Positions 9,101-17,597 of a stretch of DNA of 64,000 bases are shown piece after piece. The notes under the pieces are model-generated. The model made no database searches. It saw nothing but the letters and a program-made list of their open reading frames with translations, and was not told the origin of the DNA. Location of the stretch: NCBI RefSeq assembly GCF_004340945.1, contig NZ_SLYD01000006.1, positions 1 through 64,000 on the forward strand. The letters run 5' to 3'. A program made the position numbers and the translations under genes. This DNA is from Sphingomonas sp. PP-F2F-A104-K0414. Its GTDB lineage: Bacteria; Pseudomonadota; Alphaproteobacteria; Sphingomonadales; Sphingomonadaceae. Position 1 is the stretch's first letter. Each line of letters starts with the position of its first letter.

Positions 9101-11100
9101 TCGGTGTAGCGGAGCTTCTGGCACGGGCCGTCAGCGACGAGGACATCGCCGCTGCCTGTGCCAGTCTGGGTCTGCCAGCCTTGGCGTTTCACGGAGCCGA
9201 CGGTGAGGATGCGCGCCTTGCCGTTTTGCGCTCGAACGGATCGATCGACGTCGCAGCTTGCCCCGGCAGTGGAAAGACGACGCTGCTCGTCGCGAAACTC
9301 GCGATATTGGCGAAGCGCTGGACCTCGCCCGCCGCAGGCGTCTGTGTGCTCTCTCACACCAATGTGGCACGGCTGGAGATCGAGAAAAGACTTGGTGCTG
9401 ACCCAGCCGGCCGGGCGATCCTTTCCTATCCACACTTTATCGGCACGATCCACGGGTTCGTGAATCAGTTTATCGCGCTTCCCTGGCTTAGATCGCAGGC
9501 GATCGACGTGGTCGCGATCGACGACGACATCTGCCTCCGAAGGCGGCTGCACAAACTGACCCCGCCCCAACGTTCTCGGGTTTTGCAAACCAAACGCCGG
9601 GAGGATCTCCTTCGGATCATCGACGCCAACCACGATATTGGCGACGTCGCTTGGGGCGGTGGGCCGCTTGGGAAGCACACCGCGACCTATCAGGCGTTCG
9701 TTGCTGCTTGTCAGGCCACGACAGCGGAGGGATATTTCTGCCACGATGACATGATGATCTGGGCGGCGCAGGCCCTCGATCGCAATCCTGATCTACGGAA
9801 CGCAGTCCGTCAGCGCTTCCCGGCGCTGTTTCTGGACGAGGTTCAGGACAATGATGACGTCCAGTCCGCGATCCTTCATCGTCTTTTTATGGAGGATGAT
9901 CGGCCGGTCATGCGTCAGCGCTTCGGCGACATGAACCAAGCGATTTATGGGAGCGCGTCCGCAACCGATGTGAATGGCACGAACGGCGATGTCTTTCCCA
10001 ACGCGGCAATTTCTATCCCAGTGGCTAACAGCCATCGCTTCGGTCCCCAGATCGCAACGCTGGCCGATGGGCTCGCCCCGTCCCCTCCAGGCCTCATCGG
10101 TCTGCGTGAGCATCCTGAAGCCGAACAGGGCACACAGGCTGCGATCCTGCTCTTCGGCACCCAGCAGGCCACGGCTGTGCTGCCGGCGTTCGCGCATCTC
10201 TTGACTACGCGGTTCAGTCCCGCAGAGCGTGCGGCCGGCGTTTTCGCTGCGGTCGGAGCGATCCATCGCGACACCCATCGACCGGATACGCCAAATTGCG
10301 TGGCCCACTATTGGGATGGTTACGATCATGAGTTGGCCCGCATCGAAGGGCGGCCCGCCACCCTGATCGGCTATCTCAGGCGCGGTGTCCGGGACGCGGC
10401 CGGAACGGGGGATGTTCGTCCCATAACCGAAAAGGCCGCCGATGCTGTGCTGCGGCTGGCGACAATGCTCAACCCGTCCGTTCGACATCCGAATCTGGCC
10501 AACCGCTTCCGCCAGCTAGGCCGGCTTCTCGAGCACGATACAGCGACACTCCGACGGTTTCATCTTTTGTGCTGGAAGGTTGCGACCGGCGAACTGCCTA
10601 CAAACGCTGGGGTGTGGCAGACTTGGAAGAAGCCGATCACGGATATTGCCACCGCTTTGCTGGCGGGCGCCGTAGCGGAAAGCGCGGATGATTTTATGGC
10701 GTGGGAAGACGAGCGTGGAGCGGTCGGTGCTCTGGCAACGCCGGGCAACATCTTCTCTTACCCGAGCATGGAGCCTGCGGTTCGGATCAAGGTCGGCTCG
10801 ATCCATTCCGTCAAAGGTGAGACTCATCTCGCAACGCTAGTCTTCGACACTCACTACAAGGGGTCGCACCTCACTCGGATCAAGGACTGGCTTACGGGCG
10901 CGAGATCCGGATTGACCGCCAACAAGCTCGAGCTGCGCAAGAGCCTGAAGCAGCATTATGTTGCGGTGACTCGTCCTTCCCATTTGCTTTGTCTGGCTAT
11001 GCGGAGCGATGCCTTCACAGACGCCGAACTCGTGCTGCTGCGCTCGCGCAACTGGAACATCGGCGACATCGCTGACCAACAGATCGTTTGGCGGCCCTGA
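9097..11100 (+). CDS. gajB: Gabija protein GajB: UvrD/Rep-like superfamily 1 helicase
   Basis: 667 aa, GTG start overlapping the gajA stop by 4 bases (GTGA), so the two are translationally coupled. Superfamily 1A motifs are in order: Walker A ACPGSGKTT near residues 54-62, motif Ia CVLSHTNVARLEI, Walker B LFLDEVQDNDD near residue 245, motif III QRFGDMNQAIYG, motif IV NSHRFG, motif V GSIHSVKGETH and motif VI HYVAVTRPSHLLCLA. Gabija GajB proteins use the helicase fold as a DNA-end sensor and activator for GajA. The gene is somewhat longer than the roughly 500-residue GajB of Bacillus cereus; the extra residues are in the 2B-like region around 360-520. Confidence 0.92.
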   Translation: MIGVAELLARAVSDEDIAAACASLGLPALAFHGADGEDARLAVLRSNGSIDVAACPGSGKTTLLVAKLAILAKRWTSPAAGVCVLSHTNVARLEIEKRLGADPAGRAILSYPHFIGTIHGFVNQFIALPWLRSQAIDVVAIDDDICLRRRLHKLTPPQRSRVLQTKRREDLLRIIDANHDIGDVAWGGGPLGKHTATYQAFVAACQATTAEGYFCHDDMMIWAAQALDRNPDLRNAVRQRFPALFLDEVQDNDDVQSAILHRLFMEDDRPVMRQRFGDMNQAIYGSASATDVNGTNGDVFPNAAISIPVANSHRFGPQIATLADGLAPSPPGLIGLREHPEAEQGTQAAILLFGTQQATAVLPAFAHLLTTRFSPAERAAGVFAAVGAIHRDTHRPDTPNCVAHYWDGYDHELARIEGRPATLIGYLRRGVRDAAGTGDVRPITEKAADAVLRLATMLNPSVRHPNLANRFRQLGRLLEHDTATLRRFHLLCWKVATGELPTNAGVWQTWKKPITDIATALLAGAVAESADDFMAWEDERGAVGALATPGNIFSYPSMEPAVRIKVGSIHSVKGETHLATLVFDTHYKGSHLTRIKDWLTGARSGLTANKLELRKSLKQHYVAVTRPSHLLCLAMRSDAFTDAELVLLRSRNWNIGDIADQQIVWRP

Positions 11101-11132
11101 GATTGACTCGCGGACCGTTGCCTATCCGCCCC

Positions 11133-11759
11133 TCACTCCGGCGGTGCGGAATGACCGAGCGCGATCGCCTTTTTGCGCTGGGCTGAGGTCAGCGCTTTCC
11201 AGATACGATGGACGTTGCGCTGGGGCATTGCCCCAAGATCGGTGACATAGCTCGCCTTATCGAGCCGTACCTTGAAGAACGTGGGGTCGTGATCGATCGC
11301 GTTGGCCTGCAATCGCCAGAACACGACATTAGCGAATTTTGGCGTCAGCGATTTGTGGAGCCGGTAGTAAGCGAGCGCATTCGAAAGAATATCATTCGCT
11401 TCGGCTCCTGCAAGCCGTTCCAGCGCGCGCAGGCAGCTTTCGAGCCGCATCTGTCGCATCCGTTCGGCAAGGGTTTTACGCGCCTCGTCCGGTCCGAGCT
11501 CGCGCCCCTCGTCGAAGACAGCGACCTGGAATTTGAGGATGCACTCGGAACCGACGTCGAGGCGATGACCCGTTTGGTCGTTCCGGATCTCGAAATGGTA
11601 TCGAAGACCCTCCTTGTCGCAAAGGCGGCAGGTCTCCTCCGGTATCTCGTGATCAACTGTTTGGCCGGTGAAGTGCCATTCCCGGAAGGCAGCAGGCAAA
11701 GCCCCTGCGATCGACAACGGCAGGATATTTTCGGCTACGCGTCTTGGGAAAATATCCAT
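11133..11759 (-). CDS. Protein of unknown function with a treble-clef-like zinc site
   Basis: About 208 aa. Two ATGs at 11771 and 11768 sit almost on top of the GGAG sequence, so the ATG at 11759 (MDIFPRRVAEN) has better spacing. Near residue 40 there is ETCRLCDKEGLRYHFEIRN and 25 residues later VGSECILKF; the C-x2-C plus a later Cys and nearby His would fit a small zinc-binding domain. The remainder is helical (LAERMRQMRLESCLRALERLAG). No family recognised. It converges on gajB with 32 bases between the stops, and lies downstream of the reverse transcriptase gene on the same strand with 294 bases between. Confidence 0.68.
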   Translation of the reverse strand: MDIFPRRVAENILPLSIAGALPAAFREWHFTGQTVDHEIPEETCRLCDKEGLRYHFEIRNDQTGHRLDVGSECILKFQVAVFDEGRELGPDEARKTLAERMRQMRLESCLRALERLAGAEANDILSNALAYYRLHKSLTPKFANVVFWRLQANAIDHDPTFFKVRLDKASYVTDLGAMPQRNVHRIWKALTSAQRKKAIALGHSAPPE

Positions 11760-12053
11760 GCTTGGCATCATCTCCAGCCTGTGTGGGAAGATAGCTGCAA
11801 ATCGACGGATGGAAAGCGCAGTTCATATCGGCTTCCCTGCTTGGGCAACCGCCCAATCCTCCGGAGGTTGGGGCCACCAATTTAATTGTCAGCACGGCAA
11901 GATTTCTGAGGTCCATGGAGGCCAACGTCCACAGTGTAAGCCGATGAGTCGTTGACCGGCTGATCGGGCGTCCATCATCCATGTCTCGGGGTCAGCTAAC
12001 CGGACCCCGCCCTCGGCGCCTATGTGCTTCCATAACGGAATCAACTCGCTCGG

Positions 12054-13241
12054 TCACGCGCGTCCCAGCGCATCAGCCGAGGCTCGATCACCGGTCCAGT
12101 CGACGGAATTCGCCTTTGCGTAAAGCGTAGCGGCATAGTCTTCGTCGACCTGGTGAGCGTATGCGATCAGCCCCAAAATGTGCCGACGCATTCCGATCAC
12201 CGATGAGAAGCCGCGCTTGGTACGATGCTTCTCTGCACCGATCTTTTTGTGAGTGAGCGCGTAGAGATGAGTCTCGATGTTGTTACGGAAAGCCTTGGTG
12301 AGCTTGGGCTTGCCTGTGTCGACGAGCATGCCGAGTAGGATCTTCCTGCTGCCCGGAGAAAGGATGCTGGTCTTCTGGCGATGAACCACGAGGCCATGCA
12401 TTTGGAGCGACAGTTCGGCTAACTTCACTAGCTTCATCGCGTCGCCCCGGGTTGCATCGGTTGTACGTGAGAAAGCAAGATCGTCCGCATAGCGAGTGTA
12501 GGTCCAGCCAGCTCTGATAGCCAGCCTTTCAAGCCTGCAATCAAGTGCTTCGACGGCGCGATTTGCGAGCATTGGGCTTGATGGCGCGCCTTGCGGCAAA
12601 TGCCCCATTGGATGCGAGCGGTAGGGACGTTGACCACCTCGACCGAGCAACGCCCGCGCGTCACGTCGGTGATGATCCGGGCGCCGGGTACAGACCCTCG
12701 CCATTTGGAAAGAAAGGAGGGCGCCATATCCAAAGGTGCGGAAGACGCGATAGACTGCCGCTTCCGAGATCGACTCGAAGAACTGCCGAACATCCATCTT
12801 CACGACCCATTTGGCGTTGACGTGCATTTCTGCCGCCCCCTTGAGATCGCGGTTCTTGGTGAAGGCGAAGCTTGCCATGTGCGACGGCGTAACCTGGAGA
12901 ATATTCTGCGCAATCCAGCGCTGTACGCGCATCAGCCTCGGTTCGGGAACGCAGATCGTGCGGTAGCGCCGTGGCTGCGCCGGCACTAAATTGGCAACGC
13001 CGCGCTTCTTGACCCGAAAAACGCGATAAGGGTCTATTTTGCGGTGCGCGACTTCCTGAAGGAAGTCGGCATTAACGTCAGCGAGATGGGCAAGGTGGTT
13101 GAGCGTCAAGATGACCGGCAAGTCGGGATGGGTTCGCTTGATCGCGATCGCTGCCGCCTGACCCGCCTGAATGGTGACTTCACTGCGACCGGCCAGCCTA
13201 GCTCCGGCAATGAACGTCTGAGGATCCCACGGATGAGCCAT
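12054..13241 (-). CDS. Retron-type reverse transcriptase
   Basis: 395 aa. A stop codon lies directly upstream of the ATG, so the start is fixed. RT motifs are in order: first catalytic Asp in WVVKMDVRQFFESIS near residue 150, HLPQGAPSSPMLAN (motif B), the catalytic YTRYADDLAFS near residue 247 (YADD box), and KILLGMLVDTGKPKLTKAFRNNIE, which sits where retron RTs have their VTG motif. The size (no maturase, no endonuclease) fits a retron RT and not a group II intron. The gene lies downstream of a PRTase-like effector gene, and the 203-base gap between them folds into large hairpins flanked by complementary arms. Retron RTs copy the msd part of this RNA into msDNA that guards the effector toxin. 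Confidence 0.92.
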   Translation of the reverse strand: MAHPWDPQTFIAGARLAGRSEVTIQAGQAAAIAIKRTHPDLPVILTLNHLAHLADVNADFLQEVAHRKIDPYRVFRVKKRGVANLVPAQPRRYRTICVPEPRLMRVQRWIAQNILQVTPSHMASFAFTKNRDLKGAAEMHVNAKWVVKMDVRQFFESISEAAVYRVFRTFGYGALLSFQMARVCTRRPDHHRRDARALLGRGGQRPYRSHPMGHLPQGAPSSPMLANRAVEALDCRLERLAIRAGWTYTRYADDLAFSRTTDATRGDAMKLVKLAELSLQMHGLVVHRQKTSILSPGSRKILLGMLVDTGKPKLTKAFRNNIETHLYALTHKKIGAEKHRTKRGFSSVIGMRRHILGLIAYAHQVDEDYAATLYAKANSVDWTGDRASADALGRA

Positions 13242-13468
13242 CTACTTTAGCGCGGCCCTGGCGGCGCCGGATCGTCCATCAAACCGAGCCGTTCCGAGGA
13301 GGTTGCCCGAAGGGCAATGATGGATGATCCGGCGTGGACCTGCATTCACGTGCTCTTTCAACGGCAATGGAAAACTCCATTCCCCACGACAATGGATTCG
13401 TATCCACCATCACGGTCACCCTTTCGGATGACAATAGCTAGATGCTACCGTGGAATCCTCAGAGCTTC
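13212..13468 (-). ncRNA. Candidate retron msr-msd RNA with a1/a2 arms
   Basis: On the minus-strand RNA, 13463-13448 (UCUGAGGAUUCCACGG) pairs with 13232-13217 (CCGUGGGAUCCUCAGA) over 16 contiguous base pairs with one G-U: the a1/a2 stem. UAGC follows a1 directly (13447-13444), as in known retrons where the G of this motif primes by its 2'-OH. Inside are a small msr-like hairpin (AATGGA/TCCATT, 13366-13381), a weaker GGAT/ATCC hairpin (13394-13405), and a long msd-like stem in which 13265-13281 pairs with 13318-13334 (one G-T), capped by TTGCCC-GAA-GGGCAA (13303-13317). The a1 arm is inside the last codons of the effector gene (its UAG stop supplies the candidate priming G) and a2 is inside the first codons of the RT gene. 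Exact msr/msd limits are inferred. Confidence 0.8.
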
Positions 13469-14725
13469 TGGATAGTAAGGTTGCGTGGTCGTGGCAATAA
13501 CCGGCGTTTTTCTTTCGCGAACGCCCCCCGCTTCCAGAAACGCATAGCCCTTATCTGTCAGCCTGCCAGTGTTAGTGATCAGCGCTTTTGCGAGTGCCTC
13601 GCGTAGCATATCCATCAGTGGCGGTACCGCCATTCCGCTTCGAGCCGCCAAAGCCGTCTCCGATCCTCTGTGCCAGCGTCCCCGCAACAGGCTGAGGACG
13701 ACAACCATCTTGCGCTCTTCCTCGGTCAGCGACGGCGGCAAGACAATTCCGTTGCCAGAGGCCGCCTCCCCAATGATCTGGGCGATCGTGCGGACGCCGA
13801 ACAAGGCGCTGAGGGTTGGCGGAATTGGGCCGTCGTAAAGCGCCCGCCAAGCGCCCTCGCTCTGATGGATTATGGCTGGCGTGTTGTTCGGGATGCGGTA
13901 GCTGAAGGCTATGAGAGCAGCTTCGCCGCCAAAGCCATATCGGCCGGACCCGCGCCCGTCTGGAGGACCATATGTGTCCATCAGTTTTCGCCACGCGAAG
14001 TACCACGAGGGCGATGTAGCCCAGTCGATGATGGGTGATATCCATTCGCTGACAACCTCGGGGCGCAGCCGATGGGACCGAACTTTGATCAATCCTGAAT
14101 TGGTCGCCGCCGCTGCGACCACGCGAAATTTGAGCAATCTTCTCGATACCCAGGAGCGGACAGTTGGCACCGCCCAAAACTTATCGAGCATCGAGCGGAC
14201 GCGACTTCCAGAACCGATGAAGTCAGTCAATATGATGACCTCTCCTGCCGGTGCTGTCTTGCCACGCAGCAGATCGGGGCCCGGATGGTTCATGAAGATT
14301 TTAGGCCACGCATCTTTTTGCTGCGACGCGAGGAAAGCAATTAAGCCCTCACTACCTACACGGCTGCGCCCGCGGATCGGCTTCACGGCCGGAGGACCTG
14401 ATCTCCCTACGGCGCGACGACGCAGTTTGCCATGGCGGTCGGGCAAGAGTTCGAAGGAAAAAATTGCAGATTGCTGAAACTCGCGCTCCGCATAAAGCGC
14501 GATCCGCTTCCCTCGGTGGCGAGCATTTTCGGCGATTTTATCGAGGGTTCCTCTGATTGCCGTAGAGACCTGCTCCTCGTTCAGGAGAAGCATCGCATCG
14601 AGCATAGCCGCAGCGGCTGCCTGTTCAGCCGTGGCGAATTGCGCGAGCCATTTTCGGCCAACGCTAGTCTCGCTCAATGTCGGAGGAATTGCGATGATCT
14701 TATACCGGAGAGTATGGCCTATCAA
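13445..14725 (-). CDS. Retron effector candidate: PRTase-like domain plus winged helix
   Basis: Up to 426 aa. VIILTDFIGSGSRVRSMLDKFW near residues 164-185 is the PRPP-binding loop pattern of type I phosphoribosyltransferase folds (hydrophobic strand, acidic pair, G-S/T-G). The C-terminal part (LTEEERKMVVVLSLLRGRW, GMAVPPLMDMLREALAKALITNTGRLTDKGYAFLEAGG) looks like a winged helix with the wing at TNTGRLTDKG. In retron classifications a PRTase plus winged-helix effector defines one type (type III, as I recall it). The gene precedes the RNA and RT on the same strand. The start is uncertain: the longest frame begins with TTG at 14725 and no strong ribosome site was found. The last codons form the a1 arm of the RNA. 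Confidence 0.8.
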   Translation of the reverse strand: MIGHTLRYKIIAIPPTLSETSVGRKWLAQFATAEQAAAAAMLDAMLLLNEEQVSTAIRGTLDKIAENARHRGKRIALYAEREFQQSAIFSFELLPDRHGKLRRRAVGRSGPPAVKPIRGRSRVGSEGLIAFLASQQKDAWPKIFMNHPGPDLLRGKTAPAGEVIILTDFIGSGSRVRSMLDKFWAVPTVRSWVSRRLLKFRVVAAAATNSGLIKVRSHRLRPEVVSEWISPIIDWATSPSWYFAWRKLMDTYGPPDGRGSGRYGFGGEAALIAFSYRIPNNTPAIIHQSEGAWRALYDGPIPPTLSALFGVRTIAQIIGEAASGNGIVLPPSLTEEERKMVVVLSLLRGRWHRGSETALAARSGMAVPPLMDMLREALAKALITNTGRLTDKGYAFLEAGGVRERKTPVIATTTQPYYPEALRIPR

Positions 14726-15554
14726 AATTGAAGGAAGCCAGAGTAAGTGTCAGTTCGCAAGCCAATTATTGGTGACAACATATCTTCAGTGGAGGAGCGA
14801 CAGCAATACCGCCATTGCTGTTTGCGCCTCCCGCGGAGCGCTCCATGTTTCAGCCAAGGTCCGTCAATCTGATCGATATTACAACTAATGAACGCATGGG
14901 GGGTTTCGGGATGTCTTTTCAAGGTTGGAGATGACCGCTTTGAAGGTGCGCCAACGGACAGCACATTCGCTCCGTTCGACAACCGGAATCGGTGCTGATG
15001 TTCCCGAAGCTGACCGTCGCGAAAGTCCCAGACCCGGTCCTTGAGACCGATCAGCAAGCATGTCCGCTTTCAGGCGGATCGTGAGGCGATCCGCAATGAC
15101 CGACATTAGGACGCAAAGCCGACCGGCTGGTTTGCGCGGCACGAATGACGGGTTTCAGCAAGAGCCGCCGCTCACATCAACGCCGCTGAATGTCTTAAGA
15201 TGGTCGACACCCGCCAAAGCCACAACCCGATCCTGGCGGTTCACGTGTCCCTCGCCGCCGCCCCAAAACTTACCGGTCGTTCGGAGTCCTTGGCGTTCGG
15301 CTTGATACGCACCGCATCGAAAGCGCCGCCCAAAGCTTAATCTTCATGACGGAAACACCTGAAGCCCCGCCGGTGACAGCTTGCCGGTCACGGGGCGGAC
15401 CAGGCAGTGCCGGCCCCCAACGCTTTCATCGCTTAGCAATATGCGGCAATCATCTGCTTGAGCGGAGCGGACGTGCTCCATCATATCACGGCTAACTTGA
15501 CGCGCGCGCCCTCAGCGTGTGTGTTATCCGCTATGATCTGATCGGAGAGCTGGG
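14726..15554. other. Long intergenic region, no supported gene
   Basis: About 830 bases upstream of the divergent retron effector and membrane-protein genes. Frames are short and lack family features. Near 15015-15035 there is a relative of the sequence at 6888-6903. Around 15371-15403 GCCCCG/CGGGGC arms enclose a shorter GTGAC/GTCAC pair, an imperfect hairpin. It may be decayed mobile or repeat DNA, but I see no transposase remnant that I can name. Confidence 0.35.
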
Positions 15555-16034
15555 GTGGTGATTGGAAGACAGCCGGACAGAGTTCCGGTATATGCTCCAG
15601 CTCGCCCATCTCTTGTGCTGGCATCGTTCCTTGGCGCGATCCTCGGAGCCGCCTTCATCGCCTTTCTTTCCACCGGCGGTATCAAGGCGGACGGCATGAC
15701 CTACGCCGACCTCGCTGCCATTTTGCTTTCGGCGGTCGGGGTGATAGTCGCCATTTTCGGCGGTGTTTTGGCAATCGCCGCGTTCTGGGGGTTCGAGCAG
15801 ATGAAGCTCGAGGCAGTGCGTAGTGCCACAAACGCCTCACTCGCTGAGACTCGTGAACAGATTGAGAACGGATCAATCCGACGCTATATACTCGAGGAAG
15901 TAGAAACGCGCATTTCTGAGATCGTGGCTTCCCCCGACTTCGACCGGCGCGTTAGAGCGCGGGTAGACCAGATCGTTCTCGGCAAACCGGACGATCGGCT
16001 GCTCGATGACGATGATGACGGAGACGACCGATGA
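15555..16034 (+). CDS. Small membrane protein, first gene of a four-gene module
   Basis: 159 aa from a GTG start (a second in-frame GTG follows directly). Two hydrophobic segments are visible: LVLASFLGAILGAAFIAFLS (about 21-40) and LAAILLSAVGVIVAIFGGVLAIAAFWG (about 55-81). After these comes a cytoplasmic helical stretch (MKLEAVRSATNASLAETREQIENG) and a very acidic tail (LLDDDDDGDDR). No family recognised. Its stop overlaps the next start by 4 bases (ATGA), so it is translationally coupled to the ImmA/IrrE-type protease gene. In a defence context, two-helix membrane proteins often anchor or execute effector functions; that role is inference here. Confidence 0.78.
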   Translation: MVIGRQPDRVPVYAPARPSLVLASFLGAILGAAFIAFLSTGGIKADGMTYADLAAILLSAVGVIVAIFGGVLAIAAFWGFEQMKLEAVRSATNASLAETREQIENGSIRRYILEEVETRISEIVASPDFDRRVRARVDQIVLGKPDDRLLDDDDDGDDR

Positions 16035-16552
16035 GCCCCGAGTGGCGTACCCTAGGCGAAGGCGTTCGCGATACTATTGAAGAGTATCAGGATACGGCAC
16101 CCGTCCGGCTATCCCAACTGGCCCGAGCCCTTGGGGTTCCGATCAAGGCCGCTACGCTCGCCCCTGGCATTTCCGGTGAGATAAGGCCGCAAGACAACGG
16201 CTTTGTCATCCGGATAAACCGTCATGATCCCTCAAAAAGGCAGCGGTTCACAGTAGCCCACGAACTTGCACATTTTTTACTTCATTCAGACCAAATCGGC
16301 GCTGGCGGCATCTCAGACGACGTGCTCTATCGATCTTCCTTATCCGACAAGCGAGAAGCGCAAGCCAATCGGTTGGCGGCTGACATTTTGATGCCCGATG
16401 ACCTTGTTCTTGCCAGTGTAAACGAAGCGCGCGAGAAAGGGGTCGGCGATCTAATTCTATTCCTAGCCGAGCAATTTTCTGCATCGGAAGGTGCAATGCG
16501 GATCAAGCTAGAACAGTTAGGGGTCGTCGATGCCGCTCAGGCCATGGGATAG
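16031..16552 (+). CDS. ImmA/IrrE-family metallo-endopeptidase
   Basis: 173 aa. The zinc-binding HEXXH motif is intact in RFTVAHELAHFLLHSD (about residues 70-85), and the third ligand region KREAQANRLAADILMP follows about 35 residues later, as in ImmA/IrrE proteases. The N-terminal PVRLSQLARALGVPIKAA resembles the short helical lead found in this family. Relatives cleave repressor or antitoxin proteins, for example ImmR in ICEBs1 and DdrO in Deinococcus. No XRE repressor is encoded next to it, so its substrate may be another member of the module. It overlaps the next gene by 23 bases, which supports an operon. Confidence 0.88.
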   Translation: MSPEWRTLGEGVRDTIEEYQDTAPVRLSQLARALGVPIKAATLAPGISGEIRPQDNGFVIRINRHDPSKRQRFTVAHELAHFLLHSDQIGAGGISDDVLYRSSLSDKREAQANRLAADILMPDDLVLASVNEAREKGVGDLILFLAEQFSASEGAMRIKLEQLGVVDAAQAMG

Positions 16553-17597
16553 CGTTTCTTACCTACCTCTTCTGGCGCTCAAGCCCGCGGAGATGCGGGC
16601 CCTAGAAGAGCTGCCGGAACAGACGAAAGACCGCTTACTGCCACTGGTGCCGTTAAGGCCTTGGGTCGGATCTCATCGCCTGGAAAGCTCCATCGATCGA
16701 ATAGCTGTATCCTATGGTGATCGCCCGGTCCTCGTCGAGGTAGGAGAGCGTGAGGTCCCCAAATCTCGGCCGGTATTCGAAGAATTGGAGGCTCTTCGAA
16801 GTCCAGACGAGGGTTTCGACAACTGGTGCGAGTTCATTGAACAGAATGAAAACTATATTCCTGTTGCCCAGGTTGGCATTGATCCAATAGCAGAGCGCCA
16901 GCAAATCGCCCGGCTCCACGCATTGGAACGCGGTCTGGCGGTCCGGATAGAACGAAGCGCGTTCGGTGGTTTAGGCAGGTTGGCAGTTGAAATTGGTCGA
17001 CTCACAAGAGGCGGGCTCGATGTCTGCTTTATGATCGACTATGGCGCTGTCCGTAGTGACCATTTACTCATTGCCGCTCAAACCGTCGGGCTGATCAGGA
17101 CGGTTTGGGCAGCTGCGCCACTGGCCACCGTGTCGGTGTCCGCTTCGTCGTTCCCGTCGAGCTTCACAAATCTCCCGCGCCAGCTCATCTTTGAACGACG
17201 CCTGTTCGACGAAGTGGCCGGCCAGTTAGGTCACGAGCGGCTGATCTATGGTGACCGTGGCAGTGCGCGTGCGGACCAGCTCGGGGGAGGAAGCGGAGTG
17301 ATCCCGGCCCGGATCGATTATCCCGATTTTGAGCAATGGACCTTCTTTCGCTCCGACGAGGCCGGGCTCGACGGATATATCGAACAAGCTCAAGCCCTAA
17401 TGGCAAGCCCCCTCTGGAATGGTGAACTACGGGTTTGGGGCACGCAGATGATAGAACGAACGGCGAGGGGCGACGCCTCTGCTATAGATACGCCAAGCAA
17501 ATCAACCGCCGCGCGCATCAATCTACATCTACAGTTGCAGACGTTTCACGATGACCCCGGGGCGGTCGAAGACACTGAGGATGACTGGGAGGACTAA
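16530..17597 (+). CDS. Beta-family protein (T4 Beta / sce7725-like)
   Basis: 355 aa. The N-terminus SYLPLLALKPAEMRALEELPEQTKDRLLPLVPLRPW, the central VCFMIDYGAV, and the later FTNLPRQLIFERRLFDEVAGQ and RIDYPDFEQWTFFRS fit the family named Beta protein, whose members have a TIM-barrel-like layout and no known biochemical activity. Related sce7725-type proteins are commonly encoded next to sce7726-type nucleases, and such a gene follows here on the opposite strand with overlapping stop codons. The C-terminus ends in an acidic tail (DDPGAVEDTEDDWED). The family call comes from remembered sequence patterns and is good but not certain. Confidence 0.8.
   Translation: MPLRPWDSVSYLPLLALKPAEMRALEELPEQTKDRLLPLVPLRPWVGSHRLESSIDRIAVSYGDRPVLVEVGEREVPKSRPVFEELEALRSPDEGFDNWCEFIEQNENYIPVAQVGIDPIAERQQIARLHALERGLAVRIERSAFGGLGRLAVEIGRLTRGGLDVCFMIDYGAVRSDHLLIAAQTVGLIRTVWAAAPLATVSVSASSFPSSFTNLPRQLIFERRLFDEVAGQLGHERLIYGDRGSARADQLGGGSGVIPARIDYPDFEQWTFFRSDEAGLDGYIEQAQALMASPLWNGELRVWGTQMIERTARGDASAIDTPSKSTAARINLHLQLQTFHDDPGAVEDTEDDWED

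Noticed and set aside
12545..12989. Plus-strand frames inside the reverse transcriptase gene
   Set aside because: The minus strand carries the full RT motif series; these are antisense shadows.
14726..15554. Possible transposase remnant in the long gap
   Set aside because: No DDE, HTH or inverted-repeat ends were found in any frame.
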